Assembly: GCA_036562635.1 (NCBI GenBank)
Contig: DATCJU010000024.1
Location: 49,969-113,968, forward strand
DNA from: DATCJU01 sp036562635
GTDB lineage: Bacteria; Actinomycetota; Actinomycetes; Mycobacteriales; Pseudonocardiaceae
Direction of reading: 5' to 3'
Length of the DNA stretch: 64,000 nucleotides
The notes under the pieces are model-generated. The model ran no database searches. It was not told the DNA's origin and saw nothing but the letters and a program-made list of their open reading frames with translations. Below, piece after piece: positions 52,954-61,512 of the stretch (position 1 is the stretch's first letter; each line of letters begins with the position of its first letter). The position numbers and the translations under genes were made by a program.

Positions 52954-53463
52954 GTGCACCCTCGCTCGATTCATGAGGTGCCTCTGCCCGACGCCAAGGT
53001 CATCGAGGCGGTCCGTCAGTCCTTCTCGACAGTGCGCAGAGATCCCGTTCGGCTCGCCGAGGTGTTCTACGAGCACCTGTTCGACCTGGCACCGGACCTG
53101 CGACCCATGTTCGGTGACGACCTCACCGTGCAGCACCAGCGGATGGCCCAGGCACTGCTGGACGTGGTCGAGTGGCTGGACAACCCCGACCGGTTGCGTC
53201 CCTACCTCCAGCGACTGGGCTCCTACCACACCAACCGGTACGGTGTGCGCCCGGAGCACTACCCGCACGTGGGGCGGGCACTGGTGCGCGCCGTGAGCGA
53301 GCTCGCCCCGAACTGGTCCTCGTACGTGAGTTCCTGCTGGATCCTGGTGTACGAGTGGATCACCGCGAACATGCTCAGCACGGCGGAGTCCGGCCAGGCC
53401 GCCCCGCGCGCCGGTGGCCGCCCGAGGCAGGCGTCCCCGAACCCCCGCGCCCAGGGCTGGTGA
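52954..53463 (+). CDS. Single-domain globin (flavohemoglobin-like)
   Basis: A 169-residue cytoplasmic heme protein. FYEHLFDLAPDLRPMF has the B10 Tyr and CD1 Phe of flavohemoglobin-type globins, VQHQRMAQALL the E7 Gln region, and VRPEHYPHVGRALVRAV the proximal F8 His. This is the globin half of a flavohemoglobin without the reductase. NO dioxygenase or oxygen sensing and delivery are possible; a separate reductase would be needed. The GTG start has a gggagg site. A C-terminal tail of about 25 basic residues is disordered in appearance. Confidence 0.88.
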   Translation: MHPRSIHEVPLPDAKVIEAVRQSFSTVRRDPVRLAEVFYEHLFDLAPDLRPMFGDDLTVQHQRMAQALLDVVEWLDNPDRLRPYLQRLGSYHTNRYGVRPEHYPHVGRALVRAVSELAPNWSSYVSSCWILVYEWITANMLSTAESGQAAPRAGGRPRQASPNPRAQGW

Positions 53464-53984
53464 TCCGGCGCCGCCACGACCGAGCCGAACACCGAGCTCA
53501 CGGACACGACGGTCGCCCGACCGGAACGGGTGTGTCCCGTCCACCCACCACACGGGCGCGACCGTCACCGACGGCGGAGTGACCGGCAGAAACCCCGGAG
53601 AAGTGAGGGCGCCAGGCCAGCCGACAGACTGCCCGGCGCCCCACGGACCCCGAACGTCTCGACACACGGCGGCCGGAGTGCGGCGACACCGACGGGAACC
53701 GCCCGGTGCCCCGGCCGCCCACGATCCTCCCCACCACCTCATGACCGTCCGGGCTCCGGTCACTGCGCACCACCGCCCACCCGACAGGTCCCACCACGCC
53801 CGGACCGCGACGCACCCACCGTCGGCAACCGTCCCGGACCTACTCACCCCCCGAGGAGAACCACTGGCCGGCCGCCGAGCGGACGGCCCGCCGCCCGGCA
53901 CCCCGTCCGGTGGGGCGCCGGATGTCCGGTGATCAGCCGGGGCGCCGACCGGGACCGTTCCGCAGCGCTCTCGCCCACCGCGGG
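53464..53984. other. Gene-free convergent region globin / smc
   Basis: About 520 bases with a strong C bias on the plus strand and no coding-like frame. It includes a compound hairpin at 53508-53566. This is unusually long for a convergent junction in this window; nothing else was recognised. Confidence 0.4.
53508..53566 (+). terminator. Compound hairpin after the globin gene
   Basis: Arms 53508-53519 and 53553-53566 pair with one two-base bulge, enclosing a smaller perfect acggg/cccgt hairpin. It starts 44 bases after the globin stop, so a terminator is likely. Confidence 0.5.
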
Positions 53985-56900
53985 TCAGCCGGCCGCCTTC
54001 TCCGGAACCGTGTCGGAGTCGCGCCCGCGCAGGCGCTGGGAGATCACGGTGGTGACCCCGCCGCGCATGGTCACGCCGTACAACGCGTCGGCGATCTCCA
54101 TGGTCGGTTTCTGGTGGGTGATGATGATCAGCTGCGAGGTCTCGCGGAGCTGCTCCAGCAGACCGATCAACCGGCGCAGGTTGGTGTCGTCCAGCGCCGC
54201 CTCCACCTCGTCCATCACGTAGAACGGCGACGGTCGCGCCCGGAAGATCGCCACCAGCATGGCCACCGCGGTCAACGACTTCTCCCCACCCGACAGCAGG
54301 GACAACCGCTTGACCTTCTTGCCCGGCGGCCGGGCTTCCACCTCCACACCGGTGGTGAGCAGGTCGTCCGGGTCGGTCAGCAGCAACCGGCCGGACCCGC
54401 CGGGGAACAGGGTCTGGAAGACCACCTCGAACTCGCGGGCCACGTCCTGGAACGCGCTGCTGAACAGCTCCAGGATCTTCTCGTCGACCTCCTTGACCAC
54501 GGTGAGCAGGTCACGGCGGGTCGCCTTGAGGTCCTCCAGCTGCGTGGACAGGTACTTGTAGCGCTCCTCCAGCGCGGCGAACTCCTCCAACGCGAGCGGG
54601 TTGACCTTGCCCAGCAGGGCCAGGTCCCGCTCGGCCCGCTGCGCCCGCCGCTCCTGGGTGGCCCGGTCGTACGGCACCGGTTGCGGCATGCTGACCTGCT
54701 CGCCGCGCTCCTTGGCCGCCTCGTACTCGGCGATCTCCGCCGGGCTGGGCGGCACCGGGACGTCCGGCCCGTACTCGGCGATCAGGTCGTCCGGGCCGAT
54801 GCCGTACTCGTCGACGATCCGGGTCTCCAGCTGCTCGATGCGCAGCCGCTGCTCGGCACGCAGCACCTCGTCCCGGTGCACCGCGTCGGTCAGCTTCTCC
54901 AGCTCGGCGGACAGTTCACGCACCCGGTTGCGCACCCCGGCCAGCGCGGTCTCGTGCTCGGTACGGCGGGCCTGCAACTCGTCCCGTTCCTGGGCCGCCC
55001 GGCGCAGCGAGACGGCGATGCGCTGCAGCGCCTCCTCGCCGGCGTCGACCACGGCCGTGGCCACCGCCGCACCCCTGGCCCGTGCCGCCCGTGCCCGCTC
55101 GGCCCGCTCCCGGGCCTCCCGTTCGGCCCGCGCCGCCCGACGCAACGAGTCGGCACGGCCCTGCAGCGCCCGCGCCCGTTCCTCGGCGGTGCGCAGGGCG
55201 AGCCGGGCGTCGACCTCCTCCTGACGTGCCAGGTTCAGCTCGGTGGCGATCTGGTCCCGCTCGGCGGTGTCCGGCTCCTCCTGGTCCACCTGCTCGGACC
55301 GTGCGGCGGCCAGACGTTCCTCCAGCTCGGCCAGCCGTTCCATGTTCTCCTGGCGGGCCCGCTCGACCTCGGCCCTCTGCCGTGTCAGACGCTCCACCTC
55401 GGCGGCTGCGGACTTCGCGGCCTGCCCGAGCCGGGCCAGGCGCTCGCCGGAACGGGCCCGACGCACCCTGGCCTCGTTGATCTCCTCCTGCACGGCGGCG
55501 ACCGCGGCACGACGCTCGGCCTCCTCCGCCCGAGCACCCTCCAGGGCCGCGGCGATCTGCTCCAGACGCCGCTCGGCGGCGGCGAGCTGCTGCTCGGCCT
55601 CGTCGACCGCGGCCCGCACCTCGATCACGCTCTGGTCGCGTTCGGAGCCGCCGGCCGCCCAGTCCACCCCGAGCAGGTCACCGTCGGTGGTGACCGCCCG
55701 CACCCGCGGATCCCGGTCGAGCAGGGCCCGCGCCGTGCGCAGGTCCGGCACCACCGCAAGCCGGTCCAGGGCACGGTGCAGGGCGGGGCGCAGGGCCTGC
55801 GGGGCGTGCACCAGGTCCACCGCCCAACGCGCCCCCTCCGGCAGCTCCGGCCAACAGCTCCGGTCCGGTGCCACCGCGTCGGCCCCGCCGACGAGCAGGC
55901 CGACCCGGCCCGCGTTCTCGGTACGGAGCAGCTCCAACGCCGCGACCGCGTCGTCCGGGCCGGCGACCGCGACCGCGTCGGCGACGGCGCCCAGCGCCGC
56001 GGCCAGCGCCACCTCCGCGCCGGGTTCGACGGTGAGCAGCGCGGCCACCGAACCGAGCACACCGGGCAGTCGACTGCCCGCGGCCAGCAACGCGCCGGCC
56101 CCGTCCCTGCGGGTCAGTCCCAGGGACAGGGCGTCCACCCTGGCCTTCCAGGAGGCGATCTCCCGTTCCGCCTTGCGCTCGGCCGCGACCAGCTCGTCCA
56201 CCCGGGCCCGGGCCTGCTGGTGCGCCTCGGTCGCGGCACGTCGGCGCTCGTCGAGGCCGGTCTCGTCCTCGCTCTCGGCCTCGGCGCCGGCCTGTGCCTC
56301 CTCGTACTCGCGCCGGGCCTGTTCGGCGCGTTCGGCGGCCTCGGTGATCCCGACGGCGAGCCGTTCGATCTCCTCGGCGGTGGCGGTGGTCTTGCTGCGG
56401 AGCGCCTCGACCTGCCCGCTGAGCCGGGCCAGCCCCTCCCGCCGGTCGGCGATCGCCCGCACCGCCGCCATGTGCGCCTGTTCGGCGGCGCGCAGCGCGG
56501 ACTCGAGCTGGGCCCGACGGTCGGTGGCCGCGGCGAGCACCTCCCTAGCCTCCTCCACCGCGGCCTTCAGCTCGGCCTCCTGGGCGGCGACCCGCTCGGC
56601 CTCGGCCTCCAGCTCCTCGGGGTCCCGGCCGCCACGTGGCTGTTCGACCTGCGCCGACAGGTGCCGGGCCCGCTCGGCGGCCAGCCACACCGTGCCACGC
56701 AGCCGTTCCTCCAGGGCGGAGAGCCGGTACCAGGTCTCCTGCGCCCGGGACAGGCGCGGGACGTCCTCGGCGACGAGCTCCTCCAGGGTGCGTTCCTCGG
56801 CCTGGGCGCTCTGGAGGAGCTGCTCCACCTCGGCCCGGCGTGCCCGGGCGGCGGCCTCGTCGGCCTCCTCCCGGGCCAGCTGGGTGCGCAGGGTGACCAG

Positions 56901-57599
56901 GTCGTCGGCGAGCAGCCGGAGCCGGGCGTCGCGCAGCTCCGCCTGGACGACCTGTGCCCGGCGGGCGACCTCGGCCTGCTTGCCCAGCGGCTTGAGCTGC
57001 CGTCGCAGCTCGGCGGTCAGGTCGGTGAGCCGGGTGAGGTTGGCCTGCATCGCATCCAGCTTCCGCAGCGCCTTCTCCTTGCGCTTGCGGTGCTTGAGGA
57101 CGCCGGCGGCCTCCTCGATGAACGCCCGTCGCTCCTCCGGCTTGGCCTGCAGGATGTCGGCGAGCTGGCCCTGGCCGACGATGACGTGCATCTCACGGCC
57201 GATACCGGAGTCGGAGAGCAGCTCCTGGATGTCCAGCAGACGGCACGGATTGCCGTTGATCTCGTACTCGCTGGCGCCGTCCCGGAACATGCGGCGGGTG
57301 ATGGAGACCTCGGTGTAGTCGATGGGCAGCGCGCCGTCGGAGTTGTCGATGGTCAGGGTGACCTCGGCACGGCCCAGCGGGGGGCGACCGGCGGTGCCGG
57401 CGAAGATGACGTCCTCCATCTTGCCGCCGCGCAGCGCCTTGGCTCCCTGCTCACCCATCACCCAGGCCAGGGCGTCCAGCACGTTGGACTTGCCCGAGCC
57501 GTTCGGGCCCACCACACAGGTGATTCCAGGTTCGAAACGCAGTGTGGTGGTGGAAGCAAAGGACTTGAAGCCCTTCAGGGTCAGGCTCTTCAGATGCAA
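53985..57599 (-). CDS. smc: Chromosome segregation ATPase SMC
   Basis: The 1204-residue condensin ATPase. The N-terminal head has Walker A VVGPNGSGKSNVLDAL, the long coiled coils carry Glu/Arg/Ala repeats, and the hinge spans roughly residues 500-680 (LPGVLGSVAALLTVEPGAEVA). The C-terminal head has signature LSGGEKSLTAVAML and Walker B FYVMDEVEAALDD. Translation appears to begin at a TTG (57597-57599), giving MHLKSLTLKGFKSFAS, the conserved N-terminus. ScpA and ScpB are not in this window. It is downstream of acylphosphatase as in mycobacteria. Confidence 0.97.
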   Translation of the reverse strand: MHLKSLTLKGFKSFASTTTLRFEPGITCVVGPNGSGKSNVLDALAWVMGEQGAKALRGGKMEDVIFAGTAGRPPLGRAEVTLTIDNSDGALPIDYTEVSITRRMFRDGASEYEINGNPCRLLDIQELLSDSGIGREMHVIVGQGQLADILQAKPEERRAFIEEAAGVLKHRKRKEKALRKLDAMQANLTRLTDLTAELRRQLKPLGKQAEVARRAQVVQAELRDARLRLLADDLVTLRTQLAREEADEAAARARRAEVEQLLQSAQAEERTLEELVAEDVPRLSRAQETWYRLSALEERLRGTVWLAAERARHLSAQVEQPRGGRDPEELEAEAERVAAQEAELKAAVEEAREVLAAATDRRAQLESALRAAEQAHMAAVRAIADRREGLARLSGQVEALRSKTTATAEEIERLAVGITEAAERAEQARREYEEAQAGAEAESEDETGLDERRRAATEAHQQARARVDELVAAERKAEREIASWKARVDALSLGLTRRDGAGALLAAGSRLPGVLGSVAALLTVEPGAEVALAAALGAVADAVAVAGPDDAVAALELLRTENAGRVGLLVGGADAVAPDRSCWPELPEGARWAVDLVHAPQALRPALHRALDRLAVVPDLRTARALLDRDPRVRAVTTDGDLLGVDWAAGGSERDQSVIEVRAAVDEAEQQLAAAERRLEQIAAALEGARAEEAERRAAVAAVQEEINEARVRRARSGERLARLGQAAKSAAAEVERLTRQRAEVERARQENMERLAELEERLAAARSEQVDQEEPDTAERDQIATELNLARQEEVDARLALRTAEERARALQGRADSLRRAARAEREARERAERARAARARGAAVATAVVDAGEEALQRIAVSLRRAAQERDELQARRTEHETALAGVRNRVRELSAELEKLTDAVHRDEVLRAEQRLRIEQLETRIVDEYGIGPDDLIAEYGPDVPVPPSPAEIAEYEAAKERGEQVSMPQPVPYDRATQERRAQRAERDLALLGKVNPLALEEFAALEERYKYLSTQLEDLKATRRDLLTVVKEVDEKILELFSSAFQDVAREFEVVFQTLFPGGSGRLLLTDPDDLLTTGVEVEARPPGKKVKRLSLLSGGEKSLTAVAMLVAIFRARPSPFYVMDEVEAALDDTNLRRLIGLLEQLRETSQLIIITHQKPTMEIADALYGVTMRGGVTTVISQRLRGRDSDTVPEKAAG

Positions 57600-57755
57600 T
57601 GGCGGGGCCTCTCCGGATCTGCTGCTCGGGGCTTCTCCGCTGGTGAGACGGGTGATTCCGAGGAGGGTACTCGGTGAGCGACCATGGTCCGGACAAACCG
57701 TACCGGCCGTGCTCTCACCCCTTCGTCGAGGTGACGCACGACCCGGCTGCGAGGT

Positions 57756-58070
57756 TCACCGCTCCACGAACGTGGTCAGATTGCCGCGCGGCGGCGACCA
57801 CCGCTCCACCACGGTGTCGACCCGCCCCGGGGTGCGACCGGAGCGCAGCAGGTCCAGCAGCCGCTGGCACGCCTCCCGAGGTCCTTCCGCCACCACCTCC
57901 ACCCGGCCGTCCACCAGGTTGGTGGCACTGCCCACCAGCCCCAGCTCCAACGCCCGGCACCGGGTCCACCAGCGGAAGCCGACCCCCTGGACGTGGCCGT
58001 GCACCCAGGCGGTCAGCCGAGCCGGGTTCTCACCACTGTCGCCAGTGCTCTCGGATTCCACGAAGGGCAT
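57756..58070 (-). CDS. acyP: Acylphosphatase
   Basis: A 104-residue enzyme that hydrolyses acyl phosphates. GHVQGVGFRWW (phosphate loop with catalytic Arg) and SATNLVDGRVEVVAEG (catalytic Asn) are present. ATG 58070 is chosen; residues before it have no family likeness. It lies next to smc, as in M. tuberculosis (Rv2922A). The first 15 residues are a short Glu/Ser-rich lead. Confidence 0.93.
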   Translation of the reverse strand: MPFVESESTGDSGENPARLTAWVHGHVQGVGFRWWTRCRALELGLVGSATNLVDGRVEVVAEGPREACQRLLDLLRSGRTPGRVDTVVERWSPPRGNLTTFVER

Positions 58071-58144
58071 GGTGCCGGATGCTCGTGCCGAAGCGAACGG
58101 CGACCCGACGCAGCTATCACCCGATCGTGCTACGGTCACGCGCC

Positions 58145-58915
58145 GTGAATCGGCCACGGTCCAGACGGAACCCGGTGGTGAGCAGCCTCCTCGCCCTGAT
58201 GGCGGGAGCACTGATCACGGGTGGTGTCCAGGTGCTGGGCCCCCAGGCCGTCACCCCGCTGGCCACCGAGACACGGGGGACCGAGGAACGGGGAGCCGGG
58301 AACACCTCCTCCGGGACGACCCTGCGGGACGGTGCCACGGACACCGTCCGCCCCGACCCGGTGGAGCGACCCTCGGCGGTGCCCACCCCCTCCCCCACCG
58401 AGTCCCTCGACACCGCCTCCGACACCTCCACCGAGGAACCCGGCGGGCCCAGAACCCCCACGACCGCACCGTCCCCGGACGCCACTCCACCTCCGAGTCC
58501 GACCACCACGAACTCCCCGGCCGAGCGCGCCGGTACGGCCGCCCTCCCCGACGCCACCCGGGAGGTGATCGACCTGGTCAACCAGGCGCGGACCAGAGCC
58601 GGATGTTCGACGTTGACCCCCGACCGACGGCTCGACGCCGCCGCGGCCGGGCACAGCAGGGACATGGCGGAGCGGAACTACTTCTCGCACACCAGCCCGG
58701 AGGGCGAGACCTTCGCCGACCGGGCCCGCAGGGCCGGCTATCCCCGCCCCGGCGGGGAGAACATCGCCCGGGGGCAGCGCAGCGCCGAGCAGGTGATGAC
58801 GGCCTGGATGGGGTCGCCGGGACACCGGGCGAACATCCTCAACTGCCGCTTCACCACGATCGGGGTGGGTCTGGACACCCGCGGCTGGTACTGGACCCAG
58901 GTGTTCGGGTGGTGA
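58145..58915 (+). CDS. Secreted CAP (SCP/PR-1) domain protein
   Basis: A 256-residue exported or anchored protein: N-terminal hydrophobic segment (VVSSLLALMAGALITGGVQVL), about 85 residues of Pro/Thr/Ser/Asp linker, then a CAP domain (TREVIDLVNQARTRAGCSTL, MAERNYFSHTSPEGETF, GENIARGQRSAEQVMTAWMGSPGHRANILN). A conserved His in SPGHR and others form the CAP cavity. A Cys pair could disulfide link (AGCSTL and ILNCRF). GTG 58145 is chosen. The bacterial function is unclear; cell-wall or lipid binding have been proposed. The next gene, for a similar Thr/Pro-rich protein, is 69 bases on. Confidence 0.85.
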   Translation: MNRPRSRRNPVVSSLLALMAGALITGGVQVLGPQAVTPLATETRGTEERGAGNTSSGTTLRDGATDTVRPDPVERPSAVPTPSPTESLDTASDTSTEEPGGPRTPTTAPSPDATPPPSPTTTNSPAERAGTAALPDATREVIDLVNQARTRAGCSTLTPDRRLDAAAAGHSRDMAERNYFSHTSPEGETFADRARRAGYPRPGGENIARGQRSAEQVMTAWMGSPGHRANILNCRFTTIGVGLDTRGWYWTQVFGW

Positions 58916-58984
58916 CCCCGTTGGCCGAGACGTCCTCCGGACCGGCCCCCAACGAGCCGGCCACCCTCCATGATCGAGGAGCCC

Positions 58985-59512
58985 ATGAGTCGATCGTCCT
59001 CCCACCGCACGCTGCTCGGCCTGCCTCCGAAGGCCGCACTCGGCGCGATCGCGTTGCTCACCGCCACCACGTTCGCCACCGTGGCCTCGCTGTTCGGCGG
59101 TGACCAGGACGCCTCCCAGCCCCCGACCACCCCGGTCGTGGACCGCAGCGACATCCGCGGTTCGCAGAGCTCGTCCACCACCTCGACCTCGTCGTCCGAG
59201 GAGAGCGAGCCGGCGGAGACGACCTCCGAGGTCCCGTCCCCCGAGTCGGAGGCCGCCCCGCCGCCCGTCGTGACCACCACGGACGGCCGCCCCGGTACCA
59301 CCACAGGTGGTCCCACCGGTCCGGGCACCCGGACCACGACACCCCCCGGCAACCCGACCGGGCAACCGGGCGATTCCCACCCCGAGCCGCCCACGACCAC
59401 CGGGGGCAGCAGCTCGAGCAGCAAGCCCACCACGACCCGGCCGCCGAGCACTCCCACGACCACACCCGGCCCCACGACCACCGAGCCGACGACCGAACCC
59501 GACGAATCGTGA
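58985..59512 (+). CDS. Membrane-anchored Thr/Pro/Ser-rich protein
   Basis: A 175-residue protein with a single N-terminal hydrophobic segment (AALGAIALLTATTFATVASL), then about 135 residues dominated by Thr, Pro, Ser and Gly (PTTTGGSSSSSKPTTTRPPS). No folded domain is visible. It resembles mucin-like surface stalks that are often O-mannosylated in actinobacteria, though this is inferred. ATG 58985 is chosen for gaggag nine bases upstream; ATG 58970 is an alternative. It overlaps the next small gene by four bases. Confidence 0.65.
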   Translation: MSRSSSHRTLLGLPPKAALGAIALLTATTFATVASLFGGDQDASQPPTTPVVDRSDIRGSQSSSTTSTSSSEESEPAETTSEVPSPESEAAPPPVVTTTDGRPGTTTGGPTGPGTRTTTPPGNPTGQPGDSHPEPPTTTGGSSSSSKPTTTRPPSTPTTTPGPTTTEPTTEPDES

Positions 59513-59748
59513 GCCGTCTCGCTGCACATCCCTGCCGCTCGCTGTGCTCGTGGCACCTCACCCGGGCCCGGCTGGACGGCATGCCGCTGTTGGCCTGCCG
59601 TGGTTGCGGGAGCCAGTGGGTGCGCACCGAGCCGTGGACGCCGATCGACCACACCGGACGCATTCCCGAGGTGGTACGTGCCGAACTGCGCCTGCGGGAC
59701 GCCCCACAGGCCGACACCGGCCTCCCCACGTCCGGCGACCCGGGCTGA
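59509..59748 (+). CDS. Small zinc-ribbon-like protein
   Basis: A 79-residue protein with a CxxC pair in ACRGCGSQWV and two more Cys upstream (PCRSLC). Together they could form one zinc ribbon. The rest is basic and polar. No characterised family recognised. The GTG overlaps the stop of the Thr/Pro-rich gene, so it is translated with it. No signal or membrane segment is seen, so it likely stays in the cytoplasm while its partner is exported, an unexpected pairing. Confidence 0.6.
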   Translation: MSRLAAHPCRSLCSWHLTRARLDGMPLLACRGCGSQWVRTEPWTPIDHTGRIPEVVRAELRLRDAPQADTGLPTSGDPG

Positions 59749-59757
59749 GCGCGACAA

Positions 59758-59789
59758 CAGCACACCGCCTCGGCAGCACACCGCCTCGG
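59758..59789. repeat. Two tandem 16-base repeats at a terminator
   Basis: The unit cagcacaccgcctcgg occurs twice in direct tandem (59758-59773, 59774-59789), followed by a five-base start of a third copy. Each copy contains ccgcctcgg, which can pair with ccgaggcgg at 59813-59821. The second copy gives a hairpin with an inner gcaggac/gtcctgc stem (59792-59810). Confidence 0.75.
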
Positions 59790-59821
59790 CAGCAGGACAC
59801 CCGGTCCTGCCACCGAGGCGG
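59781..59821 (+). terminator. Hairpin after the zinc-ribbon gene
   Basis: An outer 9-bp stem (59781-59789 with 59813-59821), a 2x2 internal loop and an inner 7-bp stem (59792-59798 with 59804-59810) with a five-base loop. It starts about 30 bases after the stop codon. Confidence 0.7.
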
Positions 59822-59831
59822 CACGAGCGAT

Positions 59832-59863
59832 GAGGGGCCCGGTCCCCCCAGACCGGGCCCCTC
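59832..59863. terminator. Second hairpin between zinc-ribbon gene and HAAS gene
   Basis: A perfect 13-bp stem (59832-59844 with 59851-59863) with a six-base loop, lying between convergent genes. It can serve the HAAS gene on the minus strand. Confidence 0.78.
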
Positions 59864-59931
59864 GGCGGCGAGCGGCGGCCCCGTTCCGCGCCCGCCCCGT
59901 CAGGTGGTTCGTGGTGGTGCGGTGGACCGTG

Positions 59932-61143
59932 TCACCGGGTGGCCGGAGCCTCCTCACCGGTGGACGTCGTCTCGGGTGCGGTCTGTGCGGAGGACTCCGG
60001 AGCGGCGAGGTCCGTCGTGGACGGTGCCGACGTCCCGGGGGTGCCGGACGAGGAAGGCGTGGTCCCCGAGGTGTTCTTGGGGATCACCACGGTGAACGGG
60101 ATTCCCTCCCGTTCGACGCACCTGCCGGACGCGTCGTACTCCACACGGGGCCGCGGGAACCGGTTGTCCATGTCGTCGAGGAACAACCGCTCGCCCTCGT
60201 AGCACCGGGTCCGCACGATCCGGATCGGGTTCCCCTCCTCGTCGTAGAGGTAGAACTCCTCGATCGGTCGTCCCTCACCGTCGAAGGCGTAGAGATTGGT
60301 CGTCTGCCGGTCCCCGTACCGCAGGGCGTCGGGCGGAACGTGGCTGTACGACACCGCCGCAGGGACGACGGGCGCTCCACCGAGCTGCAGCTCGGCCCCC
60401 GCCACCAACAGCACCCCGACGGCGAGGGCGTTACCCGGCAACACCAGCCACAACAACCGCCGGTCGGCCTGGCCACGCCGGCCCAGCCACACCGAGCCGA
60501 CCGCCAGGAAGGCGCCCAGCACCAGGAAGGGAGCCAGTTCCATCCCGATGGTGCCCAGCCCCAGCACCAGCCCGAGCGCCAACGCCATGGCCACGGCCCG
60601 CAGCACCCACCAGGCCGGCTGCAGGGAACGGACGAAGTCCACGTTCCTGTTCCTGCTGGTCCGGAACCGGTGGTACAGACTCCACACCCGGCGCATCTCG
60701 GGCAGGTCGGCCAGCGCCGCCCGCTGTTCCTGCGTCCGCACCAGCAGGAAGGACACCAGGGCGCAGACCGCGGCGAGCGCGAGGGCGCGCATCTCGTCGT
60801 CCCTGTCCCGGGTGATGAGGAGGAAGCCGCCGAAACCGGCGAACACCGTGGCGGCCACCAGGCTCCACAACGCCAGGCGCGGCGTGGCCGGGGACGACTT
60901 CTTCGCGACCGTCGGCTCCGGGTATCCGGCGGCGGCCCGCAGCTCGGCGGCGCAGCGTTCCGGCTCGCCCAACCGCTCGACGAGCCGCTCCATGGTCACC
61001 GGGTCGCCCAGTTCCGCGGCAACCTCGGCCAGGTGCGCCGAGACGTCCTCCAGCACCTCGTCCCGTTCGGCGGACGGCAGGTCGGCCAGGGCGTCCCGCA
61101 CCCGCCGTAGGTAGATGTCGACATCGCTGTGCGTGTTGCTCAT
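59932..61143 (-). CDS. HAAS (DUF1700-like) domain multi-spanning membrane protein
   Basis: A 403-residue protein: the N-terminal 75 residues form an HAAS-like helical domain (YLRRVRDALADLPSAERDEVLEDVSAHLAEV), followed by about seven transmembrane segments, then an extracytoplasmic Tyr/Asp/Arg-rich domain with GRPIEEFYLYDEEGNPI and RYGDRQTTNLYAFDGEGR, and a Thr/Ser/Pro-rich tail. HAAS proteins are usually paired with PadR regulators, and here the ATG overlaps the PadR stop (ATGA). Two short repeats (FDGEGR and YDEEGNP) suggest a small beta domain. Role unknown; envelope sensing is a guess. Confidence 0.78.
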   Translation of the reverse strand: MSNTHSDVDIYLRRVRDALADLPSAERDEVLEDVSAHLAEVAAELGDPVTMERLVERLGEPERCAAELRAAAGYPEPTVAKKSSPATPRLALWSLVAATVFAGFGGFLLITRDRDDEMRALALAAVCALVSFLLVRTQEQRAALADLPEMRRVWSLYHRFRTSRNRNVDFVRSLQPAWWVLRAVAMALALGLVLGLGTIGMELAPFLVLGAFLAVGSVWLGRRGQADRRLLWLVLPGNALAVGVLLVAGAELQLGGAPVVPAAVSYSHVPPDALRYGDRQTTNLYAFDGEGRPIEEFYLYDEEGNPIRIVRTRCYEGERLFLDDMDNRFPRPRVEYDASGRCVEREGIPFTVVIPKNTSGTTPSSSGTPGTSAPSTTDLAAPESSAQTAPETTSTGEEAPATR

Positions 61144-61463
61144 GCCGCGTCCCCCAACAGGTTGTCCATCGCCGTGGCGAACGTCCGCCAGGTCCTGCTC
61201 GAGTCGTCCAGTCGGGCGCGCCCCAACACATTGAGGCTGTAGTACTTGCGATGCGGCCCCTCCTCGCTCGGCACCACGTACGAGGTGAGCAGGCCGGCGC
61301 GGTACAACCGGCGCAGGGTGCCGTACACCGAGGCGTCCCCCACGTCCTCCAACCCTGCCTGACGCAGCCGGCGCAGTACGTCGTAGCCGTAGCCGTCCTC
61401 ATCGCGGAGCACGGCCAGGACGGCCAGATCCAGCACGCCCTTGAGCAACTGGCTCGTGTCCAT
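61140..61463 (-). CDS. PadR-family transcriptional regulator
   Basis: A 107-residue winged-helix regulator of the short PadR type: LLKGVLDLAVLAVLRDEDGYGYDVLRRLRQAGLEDV, the SVYGTLRRLYRAGLLTSYVV recognition helix and wing, and EEGPHRKYYSLNVLGRARL. It is the first gene of the PadR-HAAS pair, whose starts and stops overlap. An operator candidate lies 31-49 bases upstream of its start. Confidence 0.92.
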   Translation of the reverse strand: MDTSQLLKGVLDLAVLAVLRDEDGYGYDVLRRLRQAGLEDVGDASVYGTLRRLYRAGLLTSYVVPSEEGPHRKYYSLNVLGRARLDDSSRTWRTFATAMDNLLGDAA

Positions 61464-61493
61464 CGGGCCTCCAATGTCCTACGCGATGAAGAC

Positions 61494-61512
61494 TACTACG
61501 CATCGCAGAGTA
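61494..61512. promoter_or_regulatory. Candidate PadR operator
   Basis: A 19-base imperfect dyad, tactacgcatcgcagagta, with perfect tact/agta ends and gc/gc inner pairs. It sits immediately upstream of the padR start, in a short AT-richer patch. The location and symmetry fit autoregulation. Confidence 0.58.

Noticed and set aside
53910..57677. 1255-codon open frame on the plus strand
   Set aside because: Antisense to smc throughout; Gly/Leu/Gln/Arg-rich with no folded motif. It is a mirror of the coiled-coil codon pattern.
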